Origin: Ulota crispa
Lineage: Eukaryota > Streptophyta > Bryopsida > Orthotrichales > Orthotrichaceae
Direction: 5' to 3'
Assembly: GCA_963920765.1 (NCBI GenBank)
Contig: OY987250.1
Location: forward strand, 10,160,409 to 10,224,408
Length of the DNA stretch: 64,000 nt
The translations under genes were made by a program, and so were the position numbers. Each line of letters starts with the position of its first letter. Within the stretch, counting starts at the first letter, position 1. The notes beneath the pieces were generated by a model. It saw nothing but the letters and a program-made list of their open reading frames with translations, did not search any database and was not told where the DNA came from. This document shows, piece after piece, positions 25,001-36,000 of the stretch.

Positions 25001-26540
25001 TAATTATCGACAAATGTTTGTTTTGAAGGTTGGACTCGTTTTGAAATTTAGTAGCATTGTTGTTCTATTCCTATAGGTAAGGGAATTTTAGGTGGGACTG
25101 TGTGTGCAATTTTTACTTATGATAATTGATATTTGAAATGTCTATCCTGCTATGGTTCAATTTCCTAAAACTGTATGAGGTCTTTGGTTTTCTGAATGGC
25201 TTATGTGATTTTTCTAAACCGTTTGCAGATGTTTGAAGTTCCCGAAATAGTTTTTGCATAGTCCTAGACAGTGGAGTATTGCAAATGTTATGGTAAGAGT
25301 TGTTCACACTCGTTGAACTCAAGTAGTATCTTATAGCTGTAGTCGTGTTGAAAAAGTACATGTACCAAAATTGCCTTTGAAAATATTTTTTTCAAATTGT
25401 GAAGGTTTATGAATTGAAAATGATGTATCAATTTCAGGAGGGTGTAGTGTTTGTTGTTAGTTGATGCATTTTGGAAGGTCCTACAATATTTAGCGACGGC
25501 TGTCTAGGATTAGTTTCATTTTTCATGCCTTTCTAAAATTGAATTTGATGGCATGATTTTGTGACTTTCAGGTTAAATCAACCAGAGAATGCAAGTAACA
25601 AGACCCTCTAGAGTGAAGGTAGGAGAATATCAGATGTTACTTGCTTTGTTGATCTGTTGCGTTTTGTAAGTCAGCAGAGTTCAAAGAAAGAAGGTCAGGC
25701 ATAGTCTGTGTCTTTGTAGATCTTTACATTATGTTTAGAATTGGCAATGTGATAATTCCAAATGTACCAAGAGTGTCCACGTTTTCTGACATAATTTTAT
25801 GAGAATGGTATTTGTTATAGGTTTCTAAATTGGAGATGTGTGTGGCAAAGATATGCAAGAATATTTGAAGAGTGTATGACTATTTAGTGTGGGTTTTTTC
25901 ACTTTTGGAAAGCATTGGGACTGGCGAGAATCATAATTTTGAAGTGTGGAAGCTGCCAAAGTTTTCTAATTGGAAACGATCTTTGTTGTCATGTAGAGTA
26001 GTTTGCAATGGCGTATTCTTTATAGAAGTACGTTGTGCTTTTATGTATGGGCTTGCCATAGCATGCCCTAGACAAAGGAATTGAGGCCAAGTGAACTAAA
26101 TATACAAGACTTTAGAAGGAAGTGATGAATATTAGTGCTACATTTGAATTGTGATATGTGAAAAAAAAATGTAATTGTCATGTTTTGGATGATAGTTACA
26201 TGCTTTTTTGTTGCCATGTGCTTATCATATGTGTGTAAGGTAAGTGGGAACTGTTGTACCATGCATGTGCTTACAAGTATGACCGAAACTGTTTAATAGA
26301 AATGATTGTTTAAAAATGTGTGTTGGCTTTAAATGCTGTCTAGCTAGCTCAAGTTTAAGTAGCACAGCCTTGGATAGCGTCTAAATTGCAATCACTGCTT
26401 AAACCAAACTGAAATGGTGAATTGAAGCTTGAAAATATGATTTGAGGCATTCATAATATCATTGAATACCGTGTGTTGGCGTCAGGGCCTTGGACTTGGT
26501 CTTTCTACAAAAAAAGTGAAAGTGGACATTGAATTGATAC
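22044..26540. other. Non-coding 3' portion of the CACTA element
   Basis: About 4.5 kb, T/G-rich on this strand, with no supported ORF. It includes a dispersed repeat at 23965-24185 whose inverted relative is at 54828-55045. Confidence 0.5.
23965..24185 (+). repeat. Dispersed repeat, copy A
   Basis: The segment from 'accatctaagggctaaaac' to the 'ttctcaaatgtacagtg' region is the diverged reverse complement of 54828-55045. They share the order 'ccatctaagggct', 'ttgaa..ctacttt', 'gaaagacaagaag' and 'aactctgtgga/caaaactcc'. No ORF or termini recognised. Confidence 0.6.
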
Positions 26541-26544
26541 TAAA

Positions 26545-26666
26545 TTGACACAAACTATTAAACAATTAAAAAATTGACACTATGCACATCTCAAAAGTAT
26601 GGCTGTGTCAATTTGAACAAATGCGTGTCAATTTTGTGTCAATTAGGGCCCATTCCCCTTGTAGTG
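26545..26666. repeat. CACTA right terminus and subterminal repeats
   Basis: TTGACAC at 26545 and 26574, and the inverse GTGTCAA at 26605, 26625 and 26636. They are followed by GGGCCCATTCCCCTTGTAGTG ending at 26666. Clustered short motifs next to CACTA ends are the usual transposase-binding sites. The 3-bp duplication on this side would be ATA. Confidence 0.8.
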
Positions 26667-27073
26667 ATAGCTTGTTCAATGACGTGGAGCAAGCTGTTGA
26701 CGATGGTGTGAACTTGTACAAGGCCATGTGCTGGGACTGTAAGTTGGTACTTAGCAATATTGTTATAGAGACTAAGCTGGCCTAGCGATTGAAGGAGTAT
26801 GGTGCAAAGGAGGCTGATTTGGTCTAGTATGGTATTGATAAGTATGCTAATAGTCTCAAAGTTGTGCCCAAAATTCTTACTTTGAATGCCAATTCTACTG
26901 ACATCATCTTATTGTTGTATGCTGCTCTTGCTGATGGTCGAACCTATATTGGTGTGGACATTGAAGACCATGACATTGGAGTCACTCCAAACTATTGGCC
27001 TTTGAAGTTGACTACTGATGCTGCTTGCAGTGTGCTTATGGTAGATCAATTCATCATGACCAACCAAGCATGA
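26667..27073 (+). pseudogene. CCT8: CCT8 (TCP-1 theta) retrocopy fragment, C-terminal part
   Basis: Encodes the C-terminal equatorial part of CCT theta: DSLFNDVEQAVDDGVN, YKAMCWDCKLV, RLKEYGAKEADLV, VVPKILTLNAN, GVDIEDHDIGV, WPLKLTTDAACSVLMVDQFIM. The end matches the normal C-terminus (..VDQIIMAKPAGG). Two in-frame TAG codons replace likely Lys and Gln codons (near 26784 and 26826). There are no introns, so it is a processed copy. It begins exactly at the CACTA right end, so the element inserted into a longer copy. The first codon even uses the terminal G of the element. The region between the part seen at 2065-2709 and this one (about 80-90 residues) is missing from the window. Confidence 0.9.
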
Positions 27074-27965
27074 AGATCTAGTAGAGATACCAGGGTTCCA
27101 TAGTAGATTCCCATTCCATTGTTTATTATAGTGTGTTGGTTGTAGCAAGGCACTTTAGGCTTTATTATTGTTCCAACCTACAAATGGTATCTGATAGGGG
27201 AGGCTTGGTATGTAAAGGTAATAATTACAAAGAACGTGTTTACACAACCTCTGATATTATGTGGTTTTAGCCTATTTGTGAGAGGGTTTATTAATGCAAG
27301 TTTAGATGTTCACACCAAGATAGAGACTTTGGGGTTCCGGTGGTTGGGATTTTGGGGTTTCAATGGGTCTTTACATGTGACCTATTTGACTTGTACTGTA
27401 CAGTTGGAAATCCAATTGCATATGTGGGAGGGTGGTGTTGTAATTTGAAAAGTCAACTTCAAGCTTTTAGACAATTAAAATATGAGAAATCTTCCTATTC
27501 AAATAATTTTTTTTGGTTTTACAAAGTAAAAAGAAGAAGTTTATCAAAATTATTAATTAAGGAATTTTGCAATTCCTTAAGTAGTTAAAACAGTTAACAA
27601 GAGATTAACGATTTCTTGCCAAACCGGAAATAGTTTCTTGTTCAACCGGAAACATTTGCTCGGAATTATAAACTGGGTTATACAACGTGCCGGTGGGATG
27701 AATTCCGGAAACGGTAAATGCGCCGCCCAGTGACCAAAGGTCATTAATAGAAAAATTAGAAATAATGGCAACAGTTATCTTGTAATTATTATTACAGGAG
27801 CAGTTGCAACAGTTCAGTAGAGGAATCTTGATCATGAGCTTGTGAAAGAGAAGGCAAGTTCATTTCCCAAGCCTCATTCATCTTGCTTCCTAATCCTTGC
27901 TTTTCGCACATTTGTTTTGTGAAAAGAGTGTGGAGGAGCTATGAGCAGTAGGCTATCTTGTGGAG
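27074..27965. other. Non-coding stretch
   Basis: No supported gene. From about 27590 the sequence becomes richer in CCGGA words (for example near 27626, 27648 and 27705), as in the 3' flank of the next ORF. It may be the leader of that element. Confidence 0.45.
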
Positions 27966-27968
27966 TGA

Positions 27969-29761
27969 GTTGTTGGTTATAGGTTTTCTTCACCCACTTC
28001 CGAAGCCATAGGTAGGACGGATAAAGGAGAGGAAGCGCCAATTACGCTTAGGTTGGTAGTTCCAAGAGTTTTTGTAGATTTTGACACAAAAAAGATGTTA
28101 GGGGAGGATTTGAGCAGGATAGGTTGCAAGGGACTCTTTAAGGTTCCTTGGGGTTTAATAGACAAGGAGATGGTCAATGAATTGTTAGGAGATCTGACAA
28201 GTCAGTGGGACAACTCTATACAAGCCCATTTGGATACTTGGTTGGAGGAGGTCTGGACTAGAATATACTCCTTTGCGAGTGAAGGAGGGGGACTCTGCCT
28301 TTGGAGAGAGGAGTATAGCAAGGGGAAGTTTGCAACAGCAACCAACTCTAAGAACGGGTACACAATTGCCAATTGTAAGAAAAATTGGGAGATGTGAGTT
28401 TTGGAATTGCTAGTTCCTATTCTACTTCCAGATAGACCTACCACCCTCACCCGTACCTATGCTAACACCATCTTTGGTGCACTATCCTCGGAGAGAGTGG
28501 TGAGTTGGGGGATAGTTGTCAAGGATGTAGTGTAGAAATTAATGAACTTGATAGAAAACACTAAACCGTTAGGGCTCAGTCCCTTCTTGTTCCATTTGTA
28601 TAAACATCTGGAATTATTGAAGGACAAAGAGAGTAGAGCCTATGAAGCTGCCAAGGTAATGATGAGATTTGTCATCACTCTAGAACTTGAATTGGACCAG
28701 GAACCAAAGCAGGAAGAAGAACCAAAAACAGAGGCAAAAGAGTCCCTCAAACCAAAGAGGCAAGAGCAAGTCAAACGGGAGGGCAAGGAACCTGCTGAGG
28801 CTTCCGGATCTCTGGCAAAGCCGGTCAGAAAAAATCCCAAGGACTACTGGGATAAAGAGCCTTTTTTTGACATTATTAGTCAGATTCAGAGGATCGATGA
28901 GGTAGTCATGTCTAATAGAGATGTTCTTTACAAACTGCTTATATTGATGGACGCTGTCCATCAAAACAAGCTCTTTGATACGGTGAAGGATCTCTATTGG
29001 ACCAGGAAGCAGAGCCGGATGGAGGTGCAGAACCTATCTGGACAAGTGACAACCCTCACTTTACAACTACGACAACAATCAAAGGAGGACAAGTTAGCCC
29101 AAAGCGCCTACCAAGATATGGCTTGGCTCGGGAGTATGGTCACCATTCCAAAGGTTATAGTGGCAAAGTCTAAGCTGTTTGATGAGGAAGTGTTGAAGAT
29201 GGGATTAGGAATGAGTGCCAAGCTTGTGGAGTGTTGGTGGAATATACAGGCAAGATGGAGGAAGCGTTGCAAGAGATGCGGGCGATCCTACATGGTCATA
29301 GCAAGATGCCGGAAAAAAGGGAAGGATCCGAGAGGAAGGGAGCCACATCTGCCCAAAAAACTCCACCTTTGCCGTCTCCTTGTCCTATTGTTAAGGAGGG
29401 ACTAGAGGAAGTGAGGACACCTTGTTCCGTGCAGTTGCCCAGCAAGGTTGACTTTGGACCAGGAAAAGGGTCTACGCCAGGATCACGTACTTGGAGTCAG
29501 ACCCAAGTAATTCTTGACAGTGGAGGTATCGCTCAAGTATCGAGTCCTGTCAAGAAAAAGATTACCCTAAAACGCTCCAGAGAGTCAACGTCCCCAGTCC
29601 CAACAATTGACTTGGATGACGAACCCTCTGCCTCCAGCACGAGTTGTAAAAAGGAGACCAAGACTTCGACGGAATCCTCCGATGACATTGACCCGGAAGC
29701 TGTAAGGCTATCAAAGGCAAAGAGGGCAAAGAAGAAAGAGAAAGTGATAGGGAGTTCCTGA
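27969..29761 (+). pseudogene. Broken gag-like ORF of unknown family
   Basis: One frame runs from about 27969 to 29230 with two nonsense codons (28395 TGA, 28533 TAG), then shifts by one base near 29231 and runs to TGA at 29761. About 590 residues in all. The N-terminal part looks folded: LRLVVPRVFVDFDTKKML, LFKVPWGLIDKEMVNELL, LVPILLPDRPTTLTRTYANT. A K/E/P-rich linker follows (about 28690-28850), then a coiled coil (about 28980-29120), then a Ser/Thr/Lys-rich tail ending KAKRAKKKEKV. No zinc knuckle, protease or polymerase is visible. The order 'folded head, coiled coil, basic tail' recalls retroelement gag or plant mobile-element accessory proteins, but I cannot place it. A poly(A)-like AATAAAG follows at about 29880. 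Confidence 0.5.
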
Positions 29762-31342
29762 GCTCCAAAGCAAAGACCTCAAACACATAAGAGTGCCACC
29801 AAACTGGCAGCACCTGCAACAAAAAAGAAGAAGAATAATTAGCTATCACCTAGTATAAAGTGGTAGTCTTGTAATTTGAAATAAAGATGAGGCTCTTACA
29901 GGGAGTTAGGAATAGCCTTATGTTTTGTTACTTTCTGAGATTGCAGATCCCAAATTTGAGGATCTGAGATCCACCTTTAGGGGTAGCTTGCAGTGGGAGT
30001 TCAGACTCCCTCTTTATGGATCAGAGAATGAAACGTGTCATTCTCTGATTAGTAACTTTACCTTCAGGAAGCTTTTCAATGATTCCTAGAGATTAGTTAT
30101 TAGAGGCAATTGTACCATTGTTGCCTCAAGCAATTTTATATTTTTGATTTTCTTTGTGCACAACAAGTTCCGGATTTCCACTTCAAAGTCTTGAGTTGAT
30201 GATTTGGTGCGATGTTGGTATGCTGATAGTGCTAGAACCATTGTTTTGTGCGGATAGCCGGACATTGAGTGTGAAGGAAACAAAGATAGTCCCCGGATCT
30301 TGTCTGATCAAGTTTTTGTAGCATTATTAAGGTGGTTAGAAAACTACGTGTTCTAAGAGGCAGTTCTTGTTTGGGTTTATGATCCGGATACTCTTGTGAG
30401 GGATAACCAGTTTTAGGTTAGGTGCATCCGGATAGCAATCCTAGCGTATGCTAGCTAATGGTTGAAAGATTCCACTACTACCAAGAGTGGTTGTGAGCAT
30501 GGTAATAGGGATCCTTTAGTTATTTGGTTACCATCTTAGTACAGGAATTAAGTCAAGAGGGGTCTGTTGTTGTAGTAATTTGAGGTTGTAAGGGTTTCTT
30601 AAGTAACCTGTCCGTTTGGAATCACTTCTAGATTGGTTGTGAGGAAGTAATTGCATCCTATTATCCTTGTGCTCTTTGTTTTTGTTTTGTTTAGTGATAC
30701 TTCATTCACCATAAATTGTCGAAGGGTAGGAACTAACGCTGCCTTCCTTAATCAAATAGCAGAACCTTATGTTATAGAGGCTGAACTTCTCTCGTCATAG
30801 TTAAGTGTCCTGCCGGAGCCAAATCTTAGCAAAGATCCTGATAATCATCCGGATGTTCCAATTAGTCTATGTGTGTGTATTTGTCTTGATGTATTGTTGC
30901 AAATTCTAAACAGGGTTCCTATCCTGTTTTGGTCATCTTAAGAATCTACAAACTAAATTTTTGTGGGAATGATAAACAAGTCACCTTATTGGCATTTTAA
31001 CACTTTTGAATGCTAATAAGAGGATAAGTACTTTCTTATGCTACGACTGGTGGTATTTGTGATGTTCTTATTTCCAAAAGAGTGAGAATATGTGAAGGAG
31101 GTTCTTGAATTTTGAGTGGTTTTGTCTTAGCTTGTCAAATTAAAAGAGCACATCCTTGCATGGTGTGAAGGAAATTTCAATTGCTGCCTTTCAGCAAGTC
31201 AAAATTGTTGTCATTGATGAATTTGTGAGTTCTTGTTTTCTTGCTTACCTCTTTGCAAAGTGGTGGTTTTGTTGTATGCCGTGTTGCTGCAGAGGATGAT
31301 GACATAGGCATAGTCCAACACAATTCATTTTGAACACCATAT
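29762..31342. other. Non-coding stretch with CCGGA words
   Basis: No ORF supported. CCGGA occurs repeatedly (for example near 30169, 30257, 30293, 30382, 30427, 30813, 30848), well above what this AT-rich sequence suggests. It is probably the 3' part of the element that carried the preceding ORF. No long terminal repeats were recognised. Confidence 0.45.
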
Positions 31343-31567
31343 TTGTTAAATTGGGAAAAATGATACATTTTGGGACTTCTAAATTTTGCATTTGTGAGAG
31401 TATTTCAACAATATAAAGTGAATTTTATGATGGTTTCTCCAAGATCTTGCATCAATGATGTAGGTTCTTGAAGGAATTATAATAAGACTCACTTTAAATT
31501 GCCAAAATACTCTCACAAATGCAATATTTAGAAGTCCCAAAATGTATCACTTTTCCCAATTTAACAA
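31343..31567. mobile_element. Foldback MITE-like hairpin
   Basis: Arms of about 90 bases pair imperfectly. The left arm starts TTGTTAAATTGGGAAAAATG and the right arm ends CACTTTTCCCAATTTAACAA, with TGGGACTTCTAAA and GCATTTGTGAGAGTATT matched in both. No coding capacity and no clear target duplication. Confidence 0.7.
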
Positions 31568-33825
31568 TTGTAACAAATTGTCATTTGGAATTTGTAATGT
31601 GGGCGGCCAATTCTTGTTGGAATTGCACACAAAGTCCACCCTTGAGAATTTAGAATTTCTGCCAGTTTTTGAGCTGTTTCTGTTTGATTGCTTGATCTCA
31701 AGTAGTAGTTTTGTACAATTGCTTGTGCAATGTTGTTTTTACTTTGGCTCTAGGGATGCATTTCTGGCTCAAGACGATGAGAGGGTTTCTTTCTTTAGGC
31801 AAGCATGGCGAAGTAGTTTTGGTTAGTTTTTGGAAGGCAGTTAGTATTTCAAGCATTGTCTATAGCATTGGTGCTAAGATGTAATTGACAAGGGGTTTGT
31901 TGCTTTTGCGTGTACATAAAAGCCTTTCTAAGCATCAGAATAAAAAACATTAGGTTCTCTAATTTTGCGCAAATGCATGGATTTTGGTTTTCCACTTGAT
32001 TTCAGGCCGGTGGATGCTCTGCTACATATGAATTTGTGTTGAGATTATCTCTAATTGTACCAACTATGGAGGATTACATTCAAAATTTGGTCTCTCTTTG
32101 GCAAAAGAAGAAATCTCAACTTCGTTAATTATACCATTAGAGATATCAGCTTTTCATTTTTGGCTAATTTTATTGGCCCACCCCGGAGTATTTGCTAACC
32201 AACTAATTCTAAACCTGGATGGGGCCGTGAGCAACTTATATTTGGACCTATCTTTGAATTCTCTCTAAAAGATTTTTGAAGAAGCCAACAACTCTAAGAA
32301 TGATTCATCAATTTTTTTGCTCAAATTTCTAATAGAAGCTTTTCATCCATTCAAATTAGGAACACTTTACATTAGGGCCCAGTTTCTAAATGCCCAATTT
32401 ATGAACCAAAGAAGATGATCCAAAGGGGTTGCCCAAATCCTTGAATTGCTTGACTGGGGCTGTCCACTGGCCCCAAAGCTTTTTATTGAGGGTTGGCGTA
32501 ATTGTCTTGTTGATGACATTGCATATGTAATTGTTCTTTGAAGCTAAAAAAAAAATTGGCTTATCACAATACATCCAATCCAAGAACTTGCCAATTGGGT
32601 CCAAGGGTTTTATAATAGGGCTCCATCAAAAACTTTGACTTAATTGACAGGCTAATAGATGTAAATTGGACTAACTTGCAAATTGGGCTTGAACCCCCAT
32701 GTATAGTGACCCTCCATGTATAGTGTGACCCTTAGCATGTTGAGGTTGCTAAAAGCTTTAGTAATGAAAAGCCTCTTAGACAACTAAGCGGGCATGCAGC
32801 AAATGTGCACTTGTAACCAATGATGATTTACTTTTTGCACAGTGATGGACCTTCAATTGGGTTCAAGGTATCAAGCTGAATTAGTGTAACCCACCATCTA
32901 AATCCAATCTCCATTTTTCTGGTGTTGATGTTTTTCTATATAATAAGAATTTCTTCAAAGAAATTAGAACTTATTCATATCTAAGCTAATTTGTTTCTTG
33001 ATTAGTTGGAAAGGATGTTTAAAAGCACTTTTAATAGTATGACAAATTATGGGTTTCACTTTTTTTTGTAAATCTGAAAAACATATAGATAAGAATTTTA
33101 AAATGGAAATTAAGGAGCAATTAAATTCAAAGTCTTAATCCAAAATGCCAATTTAATGACGCTTTTTAAAAACTTTGACACTATAAATTGAAGTAGTCCC
33201 TTACATACATGAAGACAAAACATCATGAAATTCTTGTGTTTTTTATTCAAGCAAAGCCTATACAAGTGTATTACAACATCTTAACATTCTCATTCAACAA
33301 CCTCTAAAGCATACTTTTATGTTGCAATTAAATACATGGACTAAAATATATATTACCAAGGAGCTAGACAATGGACACTAGTAGAAAACAGGAGATATAC
33401 AACTCTAAAAGCAAATCCTTTTTCAGTAGTAAATGACACAAACAACTAGAAAACAACTTCATTACTTGTAGTTGGCTCCCAATTATTGTGAACGTGTTGG
33501 AATTTGGATGTCAGACAGTAATGGCGTTTGTGCAAAATTCATCCTTTTGACATGCATTTGCTTCATCAGTGTCAGTGTTTTTTTGGGGGCTGGGCAAGTC
33601 TAGCAAGTGCCCAAAATTTTCTTACGAGCCTTAAGTTTTTTTGAGGTGCCCAAAAGTGACACTCAGCTGCAACTATTATACAACTTGAAGTGGTTCTAGG
33701 TTTTGGCAAGTGTTGGACCCCCATTTGTTGAGATTCTATTTATAAATTTATTTATTATATTATTATTGCCTGCATGCAAGTCCCTCTGGCTCTTCACGTT
33801 TCCAGGACAATTCATGTTTAGTTGT
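31568..33825. other. Non-coding stretch
   Basis: Nothing supported. Short open frames on both strands have no recognisable motifs. Confidence 0.45.
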
Positions 33826-33920
33826 ACCATAGTTGATTTGGAGTTGTATATGGTAACTGAACCATAGTTGATTTGGAATTATATATTGCACCATAGTTGA
33901 TTTGGAGTTGTATATGGTAT
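33826..33920. repeat. About 30-35-bp tandem repeat, three units
   Basis: Three units starting ACCATAGTTGATTTGGA at 33826, 33861 and 33890. Confidence 0.8.
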
Positions 33921-34159
33921 GCTAGAGTGTTGTTCTTTTCTATTGAAGCTAATAGTACTACTAATTAAATAGTTTATCTTCAATAGAGTTGCAGTTGTGA
34001 TTAAGGTATAAGGAACTGTGTAGCTGCAATACACAATGCAATTCGTCCTTCATTGCCCTTCTTGTGTACTTTGGTGGGTGTGACTATTGCGTTGTTGGGT
34101 ACCTACTCCAAAGTTTCAAAAATTGTAGTTAGTATTGGCAGAGTCAATTGGATTCTTCA

Positions 34160-34450
34160 ATCGTATGACAAAACAAGTAGCCCACAACTAGTGACAACTA
34201 CAATACGACTGCTTAGTACAAAAACCAACTAAACCATGAGTGGAAACAACTGAAACACAACTATTGAGTAGAATGAGCAACTACATCTTCACAGGAAACT
34301 ACTACAATACAACCACTGAGTACAATAAACAACTACATTGTAAATGGTGACAATTGTAATACAACTGCTGCAAAGGGATTCACCATTGCCAAAGTAATGG
34401 TGATAACTATGAAAGAACTATTAAAAAGCATAAACAACTCAACCATGAAT
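34160..34450. repeat. Degenerate ACAACTAC-rich tandem repeat
   Basis: About four to five diverged units of roughly 60 bases, each with an 'acaactac..atacaac' core and 'gagta.aata.acaact' (for example 34185, 34240, 34300, 34350). Confidence 0.6.
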
Positions 34451-34462
34451 CACGTGATTGTC

Positions 34463-34522
34463 GTAGAAAGAAGGTGACTCCCATAGAAGGGAGATGACTC
34501 CCGTAGAAGGGAGGTGACTCCC
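34463..34522. repeat. 20-bp tandem repeat, three units
   Basis: Three units of GTAGAAGGGAGGTGACTCCC with few mismatches, at 34463, 34483 and 34503. Confidence 0.85.
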
Positions 34523-34605
34523 AAAGATGCATCCCATGCATTGGAAGCACAAGAGAGATTATCGACAATTACATGTTTTTAGTGTAGATAATCTTACTTG
34601 GTGCA

Positions 34606-35095
34606 ATGTTGCGGAAATCTCTTTCGGAGTTGTCGGACAATTCTAAGCTTGAGTCCACCATTGGCATCTTCTCTGGCAATGCAGCACCTGCCAAATTATG
34701 CACGCCCCCTCCTGCAAAACAAAGTGTTCCCTTGTTGAATGTTGTGTGTGAACCAAAGAGGCCCTCTAGAGCTCCAATCCCTGCTTCTACCATGGAGTCT
34801 CCTTCACCAACGAACGCGGTTGTTCTCACCTCCTTTGAAAAACTTGCACAAAAATCAATGGACAAAGATGCGGACCCTAATGCCTTAGTGCTTTTCAATT
34901 GCAAGCTTCTTTGTTGAGGTAGTGGTGGAAGCTTTGATTTAGCTATAACTACCATTGATGCAACGCAAGCTCTTGCGCCACTCCTTCACCTGCAAGTAAT
35001 GAAGAGCTTGATACTATCAGCAATGGATTTGACATGCTAAACCCTAACTCCAGGGAAGGTGCGGTGGGTGTACCAAAGGAAGTGATTGAGTTCTA
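34606..35095 (+). other. Possible coding remnant, unknown
   Basis: An open frame of 103 codons (34606-34917) starts MLRKSLSELSDNSKLES and is Pro/Ser/Ala-rich. A different frame shortly after reads EELDTISNGFDMLNPNSREG and ends in TAG at about 35095. Local GC is higher than in the flanks. The minus strand is also open over 128 codons. No domain recognised, and the coding strand is uncertain. Confidence 0.2.
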
Positions 35096-35623
35096 GAGTC
35101 CAATCTTATAGTTACTTCTACGCGCCTCTTTATGCAAATCCAAGTGACGAAGGCGGAAAGTCGGCTATAGGTTTAGGGTTTCCCAAGACACGTTTTTTCC
35201 AGAAGTTTGTATGGTTAATTTTTTACGATAAAGTTTGGTGTTCTCTTATCTGCAATTGAATTATCTGCAGAAGATGATTTACTAGCTAATGCAAGATTTT
35301 AGAGTGTACTAAATGGTGGCTAGCTCAAGAAATGCACATTTTATGTAATCTATACTTCTAGTCATGAAATGTATGTGGTTTTTGCTACCATGGTTGACGT
35401 CCTCCTACAAGTAGACTTAATCCAAAATCAAATCTTTGTCATTGCAAATGAGAATGTTGGTGTACATCTTATAAAATTGCAGCTCAACTGTGTAATGCCT
35501 CTATGAAAAGTTTGAAGTTATTTATAAATCCTTCATGAACAACTTGTAAACAATAGCTACACTACTACTTCAAGTGGATGCATTCACACTAAAAGTGAAT
35601 AGAGGGAAATTGATGACTGTCAA

Positions 35624-36000
35624 GGCATCACAATGGGCAGCTGAAATAACCAGGTCCTTGAAATTTTCTAGAAAACTTTGTCACAATGCTTTTTGAGTTG
35701 TTCTTGAGTAGCAATGGAGTAAATGTAGCCCACTAGTTGTAAAGAACCTCAACTCTCTTACAACTAGCTGACTTAGCTGTTAGAGGAATGTCAGAATTGC
35801 AGCATAGGGGCATCATGACGGGCAGCTAAAATAACAAGGTCCTTGAAATTTTCTAGAAAACTTGACCATAGTGCTTTTTGAGTTGTTCTTGAGTAGCATT
35901 GGAGTAATGGTAGCCTACTAGTTGTAAAGAACCTCAACTCCCTTACAACTAGGCAACTAGCTGGCACAATTGTCAGAGGAATGTCATAATTGCAGCATAT
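35624..36000. repeat. 185-bp tandem duplication
   Basis: Two copies beginning GGCATCA at 35624 and 35809. Both contain AAATTTTCTAGAAAACTT, TTTTTGAGTTGTTCTTGAGTAG and AGTTGTAAAGAACCTCAACTC (each split over variable bases). Confidence 0.85.

Larger units (their letters stand above)
16205..26666 (+). mobile_element. Degenerate CACTA (En/Spm) DNA transposon
   Basis: Transposase remnants (16.2-22.0 kb) are followed by about 4.6 kb of non-coding DNA and a clear right terminus. Read leftwards on the minus strand from 26666 this begins CACTACAAGGGGAATGGG. It is backed by five TTGACAC/GTGTCAA subterminal words between 26545 and 26642. The 16205 boundary is the first recognised exon, not the true left end. 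No matching left terminus was found, so the left end is lost, diverged or outside my recognition. The right end lies directly inside a CCT8 retrocopy. Confidence 0.82.

Noticed and set aside
32386-32604. Minus-strand 72-codon frame that looks protein-like
   Set aside because: No homologous family recognised, no extension in either direction and no splice context. Frames this long occur by chance.
34160-34450. Regular repeats as a CRISPR-like array
   Set aside because: Units are degenerate and contiguous, with no conserved repeat separated by unique spacers, and the DNA is a plant nuclear sequence.
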